DNA from: JADGGV01 sp035715725
Lineage (GTDB): Bacteria; Gemmatimonadota; Gemmatimonadetes; Longimicrobiales; RSA9
Length of the DNA: 64,000 nt
Direction of reading: 5' to 3'
Assembly: GCA_035715725.1 (NCBI GenBank)
Contig: DASTKT010000048.1
Location: 1-64,000, forward strand
In this document: one piece after another, positions 15,435-23,705 of the stretch
How the letters are laid out: every line of letters starts with the position of its first letter
How positions within the stretch are numbered: the first letter of the stretch is position 1
The notes under the pieces: model-generated
Database searches by the model: none
Told to the model about the DNA's origin: nothing
Seen by the model: the letters and a program-made list of their open reading frames with translations, nothing else
Made by a program: the position numbers and the translations under genes

Positions 15435-16409
15435 TCACAGCCAGCCGCTCGCCCGGTACCAGGCCGCGGTCTCCTTCAGTCCCTCCGGCAGCGCCGTGCG
15501 GGCGACGAAGCCGAGATCGCGCTCGGCCGCGAGGGTCTCGCACAGCCACCCCGGCGCGAGGAGCTCTCGCGCCTTGTCGCGGTTGAAGATGGTCGCCCGT
15601 CCGACGAGGCCGGCGCCAAGCTCGCTGACCGCTGCTGCTGCGGACAGCATCCGCGGCGGCACACGAAGGAGCCGGACGGGCCGCCCGACTGCCTGCGCGA
15701 TGAGACGAGCGACCTCGACCGAGGGATACGCCCGAGCCTCCGCCACGTGATACACGCCCTCTGTGGGGGAGGGCGCGCTACCCGCCCGGACCAGTGCATC
15801 CACGAGGTCGTGCACGTGGACGAGCTGCGTCGGCCGGTCGGGGCCGCCGGGGATCGCCAGGACACCCCGCGCGGCCATGGAAAAAAAACGATAGAGGTCG
15901 CGGTCGCGCGGGCCATAGACGGCCGCTGCGCGCAGCACCACCACCTCGAGCGTGTCCGCGAATGCCCGGCAGGCTTCCTCGCCCGCCAGCTTGGTGCGGC
16001 CGTACTGCGTGAGCGGCCGAGGCACATCGGCGGTGCTCACGGGCCGACCGTCGTAGCTCGGGCCGACGGCGGCCAGCGAGCTGAGATAGACGAACCGCCG
16101 CGCGGACGCGGCGGCGGCCGCCTCGACCAGCGCGCGCGAACCCTCGACGTTGACCCGCCGGTACTCGTCGGCGGTGCGGGCCTTCGTGAGCGCCGCGAGG
16201 TGGTAGACGACGTCGACGCCGTCGACCGCGTGCCGAAGCAGCGCCGGGTCGTCGAGGGTTCCGCAGACGATCTCGGCGCCGGTGCGGCGCAGGGTATCGG
16301 TGCGGCTCGAGGCGCGTACGAGCGCGCGCACGCGCGAACCCGACCGCGCCAGCGCCTCGACGAAATGGGAGCCAACGAACCCCGTGGCCCCCGTGACCAG
16401 AACCTGCAA
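15435..16409 (-). CDS. NAD(P)-dependent epimerase/dehydratase-fold reductase, candidate CerR
   Basis: A 324-aa extended SDR protein. The Rossmann motif VTGATGFVGSHF opens the protein and the catalytic pair is Tyr136/Lys140 (YGRTK). Start is the TTG at 16409 because the Rossmann fold begins immediately and no ATG or GTG precedes it in a sensible place. In Caulobacter an SDR of this type (CerR) reduces the ceramide precursor, next to Spt. Here it is the first gene of the three-gene unit and lies 25 bp upstream of the SPT-like gene. Reduction of the 3-oxo group of a sphingoid intermediate is inferred from that context; sugar epimerase activity is the alternative. Confidence 0.82.
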   Translation of the reverse strand: MQVLVTGATGFVGSHFVEALARSGSRVRALVRASSRTDTLRRTGAEIVCGTLDDPALLRHAVDGVDVVYHLAALTKARTADEYRRVNVEGSRALVEAAAAASARRFVYLSSLAAVGPSYDGRPVSTADVPRPLTQYGRTKLAGEEACRAFADTLEVVVLRAAAVYGPRDRDLYRFFSMAARGVLAIPGGPDRPTQLVHVHDLVDALVRAGSAPSPTEGVYHVAEARAYPSVEVARLIAQAVGRPVRLLRVPPRMLSAAAAVSELGAGLVGRATIFNRDKARELLAPGWLCETLAAERDLGFVARTALPEGLKETAAWYRASGWL

Positions 16410-16667
16410 AGTGTGCGTTTCCAGACAGCCTCTAAGGTGCGCTCCCAGCCAGGAAAAGGCAATCCCTTGGCCGGTCCGGGACAGCTTGCCGCCAGTGTGG
16501 GCGGCCGCCAAGTTACCCGCAGCGCGAGGAGATGTTACCATGACGCTGGTGCGAACGCGGCACAGCGTCGGCGGACTGACGGACCGGGGTTCGATCTGGC
16601 CCAGGCGGCCGATTCGCTGGCGGCCTGACCCGCCGGTTCCACACGGCAAGCGACGCGAGGGAGCGAC
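16410..16667. other. Divergent promoter region between ceramide-like genes and fabI
   Basis: 258 bp with no gene. It must hold promoters for both directions, but I see no clear -35/-10 pair. A sequence resembling a T-loop near 16583 does not belong to a tRNA. Confidence 0.5.
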
Positions 16668-17453
16668 ATGGCACTCAGGCAGGATCTCTACGCCGGAAAG
16701 CGGGTGCTGGTTTTCGGGGTGGCGAACGAGCGGAGCATCGCGTGGGGCATCACGCAGGCGATGCGGGCGGCGGGCGCGCGGATCGGCCTGACGTTCCTGA
16801 ACGAGGCGCTGGAGAAGCGGGTGCGGCCGCTGGGCGAGGAGGTCGGCGCGGAGCTGATCCTGCCGTGCGACGTGGGGCGCTCGGAGCAGGTGCGGGAGGT
16901 GTTCGCGCGGACGAAGGAAGCGTGGGGCGGGGTGGATGTCGTGATCCACTCGGTCGCGTTCGCGACGCGGGAGGACATGGGCGGCCGGTTCGTGGACACG
17001 TCGCGGGCCGGCTTCCTCCAGGCGATGGAGATCAGCGCGTACTCGCTGGTCGAGCTTGCGCGGGAGGCGGAGCCGCTCTTTCCGGAGGGGGGCGGGAGCA
17101 TTCTCACGCTGACCTACTACGGTGCGGAGAAGGTGGTCCCCAACTACAACGTGATGGGGGTGGCGAAGGCGGCGCTGGAGGCGTGCGTGCGCTACCTCGC
17201 GTCGGACCTGGGAGCGACGGGGACGCGGGTGAACGCGATCAGTGCCGGACCGATCCGCACGCTGGCGGCCGCGGGCGGCGTGAAGGGTTTCCGCGACATG
17301 CTCTCGCTCGCGGAGCAGCGGGCGCCGCTGCGGCGGAACGTGTCGCAGGAGGACGTGGGGAACGCCGCGCTGTTTCTGTGCAGCGAGCTGGCGGCGGGGA
17401 TCACCGGCGAAGTGATGTACGTGGATTGCGGCTACAACATCATGGCCATGTAG
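16668..17453 (+). CDS. fabI: Enoyl-[acyl-carrier-protein] reductase (NADH)
   Basis: Catalyses the last reduction in each round of fatty acid elongation. The 261-aa protein has the FabI dinucleotide motif (VFGVANERSIAWGITQAM), and the catalytic Tyr160 and Lys167 (YNVMGVAK), spaced as in E. coli FabI (Tyr156, Lys163). The segment ISAGPIRTLAAAG is the substrate-binding loop. GAGGGAG precedes the ATG. It stands alone, divergent from the ceramide-like genes, which use the same acyl chains. Confidence 0.96.
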   Translation: MALRQDLYAGKRVLVFGVANERSIAWGITQAMRAAGARIGLTFLNEALEKRVRPLGEEVGAELILPCDVGRSEQVREVFARTKEAWGGVDVVIHSVAFATREDMGGRFVDTSRAGFLQAMEISAYSLVELAREAEPLFPEGGGSILTLTYYGAEKVVPNYNVMGVAKAALEACVRYLASDLGATGTRVNAISAGPIRTLAAAGGVKGFRDMLSLAEQRAPLRRNVSQEDVGNAALFLCSELAAGITGEVMYVDCGYNIMAM

Positions 17454-17594
17454 GCCTCGACGCGGGCGGCCGGGCGGGGCGCGGGGGCGGCATTGATTCC
17501 GGCGGGCGCACCGGCGAGTTTTCGGTGCTCGTGGGCCGGCGCCGGACCTCGCGCCCCCGGACCGGCAGCGTCACTGGAGAAGGATGGGATACGG

Positions 17595-17744
17595 ATGTCG
17601 AAGGGAAGTTGGATGACGCGGCCGGCCCGTGGCGGCTGGCAGAAGATCGGGACGGGGATCGTCGGCGTATTCTTCACCGCGTTGATGGCCGTGATCGCTC
17701 TCGCGGCGGTCCAGGTCATTCGCCTGCTGGTTCTGCACCACTGA
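17595..17744 (+). CDS. Small single-pass membrane protein
   Basis: A 49-residue peptide: a short basic N-terminus (MSKGSWMTRPARGGWQKIG) followed by one hydrophobic helix (GVFFTALMAVIALAAVQVI) and a His-His end. GGAGAAGGATGGG upstream of the ATG can serve for ribosome binding. No family is recognised. The frame is open upstream to 17493, but that part is low-complexity and unlikely to be translated. It lies 140 bp after fabI. Confidence 0.55.
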   Translation: MSKGSWMTRPARGGWQKIGTGIVGVFFTALMAVIALAAVQVIRLLVLHH

Positions 17745-17839
17745 CGTCGCGACCGGGACGTTAAAGCCCCCGCTGCACCCTGCCGATACTCAACCTGCGC
17801 AAGTAGCACATCGAAATCTCTCGACCGAGGTGTCGGGAC

Positions 17840-17959
17840 ATGGTCCTCCTGTACGTCGTACGCGGGGTGGCCCTGGCGGTCGCCTTCGCGGGGATCGGGT
17901 GCGTTCTGGCCGTACTGCGAGAGCGCAGGCCGACGCAGCTTCGGAGCGGCAAGCCGTAG
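17840..17959 (+). CDS. Possible 39-residue membrane peptide
   Basis: Open frame MVLLYVVRGVALAVAFAGIG..., one hydrophobic helix of about 20 residues then a basic tail ending LRSGKP. CGAGG lies about 9 nt before the ATG. It is 80 bp upstream of the Flp pilin gene and could be transcribed with it. There is no homology I recognise, so it may be chance. Confidence 0.38.
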   Translation: MVLLYVVRGVALAVAFAGIGCVLAVLRERRPTQLRSGKP

Positions 17960-18038
17960 GCACCGGCCGCTTCACACTCTTCCAGCGGCCCCGACCGCGT
18001 GGGCCGCCAACAACGGTCGCAGGGCCGAAGGAGCCAGC

Positions 18039-18230
18039 ATGAGGGAAGTCCTGGGGCGTTTTCTCGCCGACGAGTCGGGCAACGCGCTCACCGAGTACAC
18101 GCTGATCGTCGCGCTGATCGCCGTCGGGTTGGTGGGCGTGATGGTGGCGATGCGCAACTCGATGGGTGCGACGCTGTCGCACGCGAAGACCACGCTGGAC
18201 AACGCGGAGCCGATCGGTTACGCGCCGTGA
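18039..18230 (+). CDS. Flp-family type IVb pilin
   Basis: A 63-aa pilin of Tad-type pili. The prepilin-like region has the Flp motif DESGNALTEYTLIVALIAVGLVG, with the conserved Glu-Tyr (the +5 Glu and Tyr) and a single hydrophobic helix that serves for both membrane insertion and polymerisation. AAGGAG precedes the ATG by 5 nt. The protein is exported and would need a prepilin peptidase (TadV). None of the tad/cpa genes are in this window, so the pilin gene is isolated. Confidence 0.85.
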   Translation: MREVLGRFLADESGNALTEYTLIVALIAVGLVGVMVAMRNSMGATLSHAKTTLDNAEPIGYAP

Positions 18231-18251
18231 GCGGGTCGGAGGGGGCGCGGC

Positions 18252-18431
18252 TCAGTTCTCCTGCACCTTCGCGTTGCGACGTGCCTGCCGCAGGAGCTCG
18301 CGGGCGCGCCCCCAGTCCCCGGCCGCGACGGCGCGGATCACGGCGCTCCATTCCGCGAACGTGAGCGTGAGGAACGCCTCCTCGCCGAGGTCGTCGAGGC
18401 CGAGGCGACGCACCACTTCGCTGCGCTCCAT
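18252..18431 (-). CDS. Hypothetical protein (59 aa)
   Basis: A small, charged, helical protein starting MERSEVVRRLGLDDLGEEAF, with FAEWSAVIRAVAAGDWGRAR in the middle. GGGAGG lies 8 nt before the ATG at 18431. No membrane segment or known motif. It ends 21 bp from the convergent pilin gene and lies downstream of the aminotransferase gene on the same strand. Confidence 0.6.
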   Translation of the reverse strand: MERSEVVRRLGLDDLGEEAFLTLTFAEWSAVIRAVAAGDWGRARELLRQARRNAKVQEN

Positions 18432-18493
18432 CCCAGCATCCTCCCGATCGGACCTGCCGCAACGCTCCGGCGATGCGGAGGGTGGCCATGGCG

Positions 18494-19858
18494 TCAATGG
18501 CGGGATTCGACGGCCAGCTCCCGCTCGATGACGTCCAGTGCGAAGTGGAGCTGCGCGTCCGTGATCACGAGCGGCGGCGTAAACGCGAGCGTGTTGAGGT
18601 GCTCCCCCTCGGTCAGCAGCAGCACCCCACGCCGGAGCGCCGCATCCGCGATGCGGAGGGCGCGTGCGCCCGCGGGGCGGCGCTCGGGTCCAGGCTCGAC
18701 GAGTTCCAGCCCCTGCAAGAGCCCCAGCCCACGCGCCTGCCCGGCCAGCTCGTAACGGCCGACCCACTCCTCGAGCCGAGCGCGGAGGCGCTCACCGAGC
18801 TCGGCGGCGCGTGCGAGCAGGCCCTTCTCCTCCAGCTCGTCGAGCTGCGCCAGCGCCGCGGCGCACGCGATCGGGTTTCCCAGGAACGTGCTCGTGTGAA
18901 TCGCCTCGCCGGTCGACGGCGGCCACGCCGCCATCACCGCGGGCGTCCCGATCGCCGCCGACAGCGGCAACGCCCCGCTGAGAGCCTTGCCGACCAGGAG
19001 GATGTCCGGCGTGACGCCCCAGTGCTCGCACGCGAACCAGCGCCCGGTCCGCCCCATGCCGCAGTAGATCTCATCCATGACGAGCACGATCCCGCGCTCG
19101 TCACAGATCTCCCGCAGCCCTGCGAGGAAGCCGGCCGGCGGCACGACGAGGCCGCCGCGCCCCTGCACCGGCTCGATCAGGATCGCACCCACCGGCGCGG
19201 CCGACGGCTCCGCCTCGTCGAGGTGCCGGCGCACGCCGGCGAGCGCCTCGGCGCACACGTCGCCGGAGCCCTCCCAGCGGAACGGGTCCGGAAACCGCGC
19301 GAAGCGCACGCCGGCGAAGAGCTGACTGCGGAACGGCTCGCGGAACTCGGGACGCCACGTGCACGCGAGTGCCCCGTACGTCAGGCCGTGGTATCCACCG
19401 GTGAACGCCAGGATGCCGGGGCGGCCGGTGGCCAGGAGCGCTGTCTTCAGCGCCGCCTCGACCGCCTCCGCGCCCGCGCTCGCCAGGATGGCCACCGAGA
19501 GGTCGCCGGGAGCGATGGCGGCCAGGCGCTCGAGCAGGCGAACCTTGACGTCGGGGGGGTAGACGTCGCCGAGGCCATGCGGGAGCCGCGCGGCCTGCGA
19601 GGCGATGGCCGCCGCCACGCGGGGGTTGGCGTGCCCCGTGGCGGCGACGGAGAAGCCCGCCGTGAGATCGACGTAGACGTTGCCATCGGCATCCGTCACG
19701 TTCGCGCCATGGGCCTCGGACCAGAAGATCGGCCCGTTGTCCGTGATGCGGGTGATGTTGCGCGACTCGACGACCGCGAGGCGAGCCGCGAGCGCACGCG
19801 AGGCCGGACCGGGGATGGCGGTCCGCAACCGAGGGAGCTCGTCGCCCGTCAGGCTCAT
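18494..19858 (-). CDS. Class III PLP-dependent aminotransferase
   Basis: A 454-aa transaminase of fold type I, class III (ornithine/acetylornithine/4-aminobutyrate group). Visible: GANVTDADGNVYVDLTAGFS, ASAGAEAVEAALKTA, GGYHGLTYGALACTW, the cofactor Asp in MDEIYCGMGRTG, and the PLP Lys in ILLVGKALSGALPLSAAIG. The substrate cannot be fixed; the long N-terminal region (RLAVVESRNITRITDNGPIF) resembles a subgroup annotated as diaminobutyrate or 4-aminobutyrate aminotransferases. The start is the ATG at 19858. No pathway partners are adjacent. Confidence 0.9.
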   Translation of the reverse strand: MSLTGDELPRLRTAIPGPASRALAARLAVVESRNITRITDNGPIFWSEAHGANVTDADGNVYVDLTAGFSVAATGHANPRVAAAIASQAARLPHGLGDVYPPDVKVRLLERLAAIAPGDLSVAILASAGAEAVEAALKTALLATGRPGILAFTGGYHGLTYGALACTWRPEFREPFRSQLFAGVRFARFPDPFRWEGSGDVCAEALAGVRRHLDEAEPSAAPVGAILIEPVQGRGGLVVPPAGFLAGLREICDERGIVLVMDEIYCGMGRTGRWFACEHWGVTPDILLVGKALSGALPLSAAIGTPAVMAAWPPSTGEAIHTSTFLGNPIACAAALAQLDELEEKGLLARAAELGERLRARLEEWVGRYELAGQARGLGLLQGLELVEPGPERRPAGARALRIADAALRRGVLLLTEGEHLNTLAFTPPLVITDAQLHFALDVIERELAVESRH

Positions 19859-20050
19859 GACACTCGATCCGGCCGGCGAACGGGTCCGGCCACGGCGGGT
19901 GGGTTCGCCGCGCCGACGCCCTGCCGGCGCGCCTCGCGGCCATTTCGCGCATCCCCTGCCTGGACCGTGGCTTGCACGAAACATCCGGCGGGGGCGGCGA
20001 GGAGCGAATATGACGCGCGGGGCGGCGGCGCGCCATGAACGGGAGGCGGC

Positions 20051-20284
20051 ATGAGCGGGCGCGACATGGAAGGTGACAACCGGTATCGGCGGAAGCGGGC
20101 GCGGGCGGCGCGGCGGCGCGGGGTGCTGCCGAGCCAGGCGGGCGCGACGCTGGGGTCCTCAAAACAGCGGCGCGAGGTGGATGCCGACTACCCGGAGACG
20201 CTGGTGGCGAAGCACAACCGGAAGCAGCCCGGGTCGGGCATTCCGCACGAGGAACCGAAGCCGACGTGGTACGACGAGGAGTGA
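20051..20284 (+). CDS. Hypothetical basic protein (77 aa)
   Basis: GGGAGGCGGC immediately precedes the ATG. The protein has a very basic N-terminal part (YRRKRARAARRRGVLPSQ) and an acidic end (PTWYDEE). It is probably disordered, with no known domain. Codon use resembles the neighbouring genes and a terminator hairpin follows, which supports expression. Confidence 0.6.
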   Translation: MSGRDMEGDNRYRRKRARAARRRGVLPSQAGATLGSSKQRREVDADYPETLVAKHNRKQPGSGIPHEEPKPTWYDEE

Positions 20285-20294
20285 TCGCGGGGTG

Positions 20295-20324
20295 GCCGGG
20301 AGCGCGGCGCGGTGCGCTCCCGGC
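20295..20324. terminator. Bidirectional hairpin between convergent genes
   Basis: GCCGGGAGCGC (20295-20305) pairs with GCGCTCCCGGC (20314-20324) around GGCGCGGT, between two convergent genes. Confidence 0.65.
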
Positions 20325-20342
20325 GGGCGGAGAGAGCGCCGG

Positions 20343-20849
20343 TCAACGGCGACGGAGCACGAGCACGGTGACGGCGCCGGCGACGGCGCCGGCGAGCATG
20401 GCGCCGCCGAGCGCGACGAGGCGGTCTCGTGGCGGTGCGGCGGCGGTTGCGGCCTCGGGCGGGGCCGTCGCTGCGAGCGCGCCGGGCGCGGCGGCGGCGG
20501 ATCCGGGCGGGAGCGGGGGCTCCGCTTCGGTCGGGGGGATGGCGGCCAGCTCGGCGATGTGGTCACGCAGGGCGGAGCCCGCGTCGGCGGTAGCCTGGCG
20601 CAGGGCGGCGATGCTCTGCTCGAGGCCGCAGCCGGGGCACTGCGCCTCGCCGCCGGAGCGGGCGAGCCGGTTGTGGAAGACGAGGATCGTGCCGCACTCG
20701 CGGCACGGCTCGCCGGTGGTGGCGGGCTCGAGCGCCTCGTAGAGCGCGCGGCGTGAGAGGCCGAGGCGGTCGGCGATATCTCCCACCGACGCATCAGATT
20801 CCCAGTAGAGGCGGTTGGCTTCGGCCCGAAGGGCGTCGTCGGTCGTCAT
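20343..20849 (-). CDS. HTH plus zinc-ribbon protein with C-terminal membrane anchor
   Basis: A 168-aa protein with an unusual domain order. An N-terminal helix-turn-helix (NRLYWESDASVGDIADRLGL then SRRALYEAL, residues about 12-40) resembles the Hin/resolvase-type HTH. A four-cysteine zinc ribbon follows (CRECGTILVFHN and then CPGCGLEQ, about residues 49-75). After a helix and a Pro/Ala-rich linker comes one C-terminal transmembrane helix (ALGGAMLAGAVAGAVTVLVL) ending in RRR. It may be a membrane-tethered DNA-binding protein; no family name is recognised. Divergent from the outer-membrane protein gene, 128 bp away. Confidence 0.75.
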   Translation of the reverse strand: MTTDDALRAEANRLYWESDASVGDIADRLGLSRRALYEALEPATTGEPCRECGTILVFHNRLARSGGEAQCPGCGLEQSIAALRQATADAGSALRDHIAELAAIPPTEAEPPLPPGSAAAAPGALAATAPPEAATAAAPPRDRLVALGGAMLAGAVAGAVTVLVLRRR

Positions 20850-20977
20850 CCCGGCCTCCGTTCGCTGTCGGTGGCGCAAGATAGCGCCGGGCTTTCGGTG
20901 CGACCAGCGTCCCGGGCAGCGAAACCTCCGGGGGGTGGCCGGCGTACAGAAGGCCGACCCCCCGCCACCGAGGTCGC

Positions 20978-23173
20978 ATGTGGATCGTCGCCGTCGCCGT
21001 CCTGCTGCAGCATTCCCCATCGATCGGACAGAGCCCGCCACCGGACACCGTTTCCGCGTACGCGAACGCGGGGACGCGTGAGCTGGTGACCCGGGCGCGG
21101 GCCCGTCGGGAGGTCACGGACGCCTCCATCCGGACGTACTCCGCGCTGGCGCGGGAGCACATCTCCTTGGGCATCGAGGCGTTGCGCCGGGACCGGCTGC
21201 TGTACCGGCGGGAACTGGCGGCGCGGGTGACGTGGCGGCGGGACGCGCCGGGCCGGGTCGAGGTGGTGGGCGCGCGAGAGGCGATTCCGGCGGTGCTGCA
21301 CGGGGTTCGCGTCCCGGAGGACCTTCGGCGGGCCGCGCCGGACCTGGCGTTCGATCCCACGGACGATCGCCTGCTGCTCGGTATGGGCAGCGACTCGAGC
21401 TTCCTGCGGCACCCGCTGGCTTCGGGCGCCGAAGCGCACTACCGCTTCGCCGTCGGGGACACGACGACGCTGCGGCTCCCCGACGGTCGCACGCTGCGAC
21501 TGATCGAGCTGCGGGTGACGCCGCGGCGGCGGGATCCGCACCTGCTGCGGGGCTCGCTCTGGCTGGACGGCGAGAGCGCCGCGGTCGTCCGGGCGGTGGT
21601 GCGGTTGGCGGACGCCTTCGACCTGGAGCGGGACGACCCCGATCCGGATGACGACGCGAAGGACATCCCCGGGGTGCTGAAGCCGATCCGGGCCGATCTG
21701 CGCTATCTCACCGTGGACTACGGGCTGGTGGATTTCCGCTGGTGGCTGCCGCGGACCATCGCGGTGGACGGCTGGGCGGAGCTGGGGAGCTTCATGCGGT
21801 TCCCGCTGCGGTTCGAGCGGAGCTACAGCGCCTACGAGGTTTCGGGAGACACGGCCGTGGGCGCGATCCGGCGCGCGGAGGCGCCGCCGGGGCCGATCGA
21901 CGGGCGCGTCTGCTCGCGGGCGCGCGGCGCCGGCTTCGGGCCGGTGTGCACGTGCCACGAGCGCCGCTGCCGCTACTACGACGTCGTCATACCGGCAGAC
22001 AGTGCGGCGCTGCTGGCCAGCGCGGAGTTGCCGGCGTCCCCGTTCGCCGAAGGGGAGGCGCTGGTGACGGAGGCAGAGCTGAGGGACGTGGCCAAGCAGC
22101 TCGGGCGGATGCCGGCGCCGGAGTGGCGCGCGGACCGGCCGACGCTCGCCTGGGGGCTGGGGCGGGCCGGGCTCGTGCGCTTCAACCGGGTCGAGGGGAT
22201 CTCGGTGGGAGCGCGGGCGCAGGAGGACTTCGGCCGGCTGGCGGTGGACGGCACGGTACGGCTCGGCTTCGCGGCCGGCGCCGACGATCCCGGCACCGGA
22301 CGCCACCGCGGTGCGCAGCTCTCGCCGGATGTGGTGCTCGGGATCACGCACGAAACGTCGTCGTCGACGTTCCGGCTCGCCGCCTACCGCCGGCTGGCGG
22401 TGGTGGATCCGGCCACGCGCGCGCTCGGGATCGGCAACTCTCTGTCCGCGCTCGTGCTCGGCCGCGACGACGGCGACTACTTCCGCGCCACGGGGCTCGA
22501 GCTGACGCGCCGCGGCGTGCCGGTCGGGGAGGAGCGGCTTTCGTGGCGACTGTTCGCCGAGCGGCAAGGGGCGGTGACCCGGAACACGGATTGGAGCATC
22601 CCCCGTCTGTTCGGGTCCGACGAGCGCTTCCGCGAAAACCTGCGTGCGGACCGCGCAGACCAGGCTGGCGCCGAAGCGTCGCTGCGGATCGAGCGCGGCC
22701 TCGATCCGCGCGGCATCCGGTGGGGCTTCGTCCTCGCCGCCGAGGGCGCCGCGGGGACGTTCGAGTACCTCCGGCCGGCGGCCACGGCGCGTCTCGGCTT
22801 CCCGATGCCGTTTGGGCTCGTCGGCTCCGTGGAGGGGGCGGCCGGGACATCCGTGGGGACGCTGCCCACGCAGCGACTCTGGCTCCTGGGCGGTCCGGCC
22901 ACGCTGCGCGGCTACGGCGGGGATGCCATCCACGGCCCGGCGTTCTGGCGCGGCCGCGCCGAGCTGGCCACCTCCCTCCCCGCGGCGCGGCTGGCCGTCT
23001 TCGGGGACGCGGGGTGGGCGGGCGAGCGCGGCGGCTTCACGACCGGGCGGCCACTGCTCTCGGCCGGCGCGGGCGCGAGCTTCCTGGACGGCCTTCTGCG
23101 GGTCGACCTGGCGCGCGCGCTGCGTGGCACTCCCGGTTGGCGCCTGGACCTCTACCTCGACGGACTCCTCTGA
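20978..23173 (+). CDS. Outer-membrane protein with Omp85/FhaC-like C-terminal barrel
   Basis: A 731-aa exported protein: a short signal peptide (MWIVAVAVLLQHSPSIGQ), a large N-terminal beta-rich periplasmic part (about residues 30-280), a Cys-containing loop (GPVCTCHERRCRYY), and a C-terminal half made of alternating amphipathic strands. The barrel end contains LLGGPATLRGYGGD, like the (V/L)RG(Y/F) motif of Omp85/two-partner secretion transporters, and finishes with strands ending LYLDGLL. Function in surface assembly or transport is inferred; POTRA repeats are not evident. The track of Arg-rich, GC-rich codons matches the neighbours. Confidence 0.78.
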   Translation: MWIVAVAVLLQHSPSIGQSPPPDTVSAYANAGTRELVTRARARREVTDASIRTYSALAREHISLGIEALRRDRLLYRRELAARVTWRRDAPGRVEVVGAREAIPAVLHGVRVPEDLRRAAPDLAFDPTDDRLLLGMGSDSSFLRHPLASGAEAHYRFAVGDTTTLRLPDGRTLRLIELRVTPRRRDPHLLRGSLWLDGESAAVVRAVVRLADAFDLERDDPDPDDDAKDIPGVLKPIRADLRYLTVDYGLVDFRWWLPRTIAVDGWAELGSFMRFPLRFERSYSAYEVSGDTAVGAIRRAEAPPGPIDGRVCSRARGAGFGPVCTCHERRCRYYDVVIPADSAALLASAELPASPFAEGEALVTEAELRDVAKQLGRMPAPEWRADRPTLAWGLGRAGLVRFNRVEGISVGARAQEDFGRLAVDGTVRLGFAAGADDPGTGRHRGAQLSPDVVLGITHETSSSTFRLAAYRRLAVVDPATRALGIGNSLSALVLGRDDGDYFRATGLELTRRGVPVGEERLSWRLFAERQGAVTRNTDWSIPRLFGSDERFRENLRADRADQAGAEASLRIERGLDPRGIRWGFVLAAEGAAGTFEYLRPAATARLGFPMPFGLVGSVEGAAGTSVGTLPTQRLWLLGGPATLRGYGGDAIHGPAFWRGRAELATSLPAARLAVFGDAGWAGERGGFTTGRPLLSAGAGASFLDGLLRVDLARALRGTPGWRLDLYLDGLL

Positions 23174-23250
23174 GCCGGAGCGGGCACGGGCGTTGCACCC
23201 TGTGAGACTGGAATCGAGAGTGTTTCCAGGGACTTACGGGGACGCCGCCA

Positions 23251-23661
23251 ATGACTCGCCCGCGACCGTCGCTCGCCGCGTTGTGCGCCGCCCTGGCGCT
23301 CTCCGCCTGTAGCGATGCCGGGCCAGCGCCCAGCAATGCCTCGGCGGAGTCGGTCCACCACGAGGGCCGGGCCGGGCGAGCGGAGCCGGCGGGCCCGGCG
23401 CGCGTCTTCTTCAACCTGACGGCGTACGGCTGGTATGCGCGGGGCGAGCCGCTGATGCTCGACGGTCGAGCGTACGGGCTCGCCGGCGGGCCGAAGCCGG
23501 TGCCGTTCCGCGAGCTCGAGCGCGTCGGCGACTATCAGGGCGTCGACGTGTACGCTGCGAAGGGCCGCGGCCGCGACACGCTGCTCGTTCCCGTGTTCGA
23601 CGGCTACTGGCTGCCGTTCTCGGCGTCGGCCGCACCGGTGGCGGAGGGCCCGGCGGGCTGA
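23251..23661 (+). CDS. Small lipoprotein of unknown function
   Basis: A 136-aa exported protein with signal sequence SLAALCAALALSAC (lipobox LSAC, Cys about residue 20). A disordered linker is followed by a small domain beginning ARVFFNLTAYGWYARGEPL. No family recognised. It sits 78 bp after the outer-membrane protein gene and 45 bp before the LD-carboxypeptidase gene, all on the plus strand, so co-transcription is likely. Confidence 0.72.
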   Translation: MTRPRPSLAALCAALALSACSDAGPAPSNASAESVHHEGRAGRAEPAGPARVFFNLTAYGWYARGEPLMLDGRAYGLAGGPKPVPFRELERVGDYQGVDVYAAKGRGRDTLLVPVFDGYWLPFSASAAPVAEGPAG

Positions 23662-23705
23662 TAAGCTCCCCCGACCACGCCTCGGGACCGGAGCGAGACC
23701 GCACG

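Noticed and set aside
16575..16600. tRNA T-loop-like sequence (GGGGTTCGATC)
   Set aside because: Flanking bases do not form a T stem and no acceptor or anticodon arm is found.
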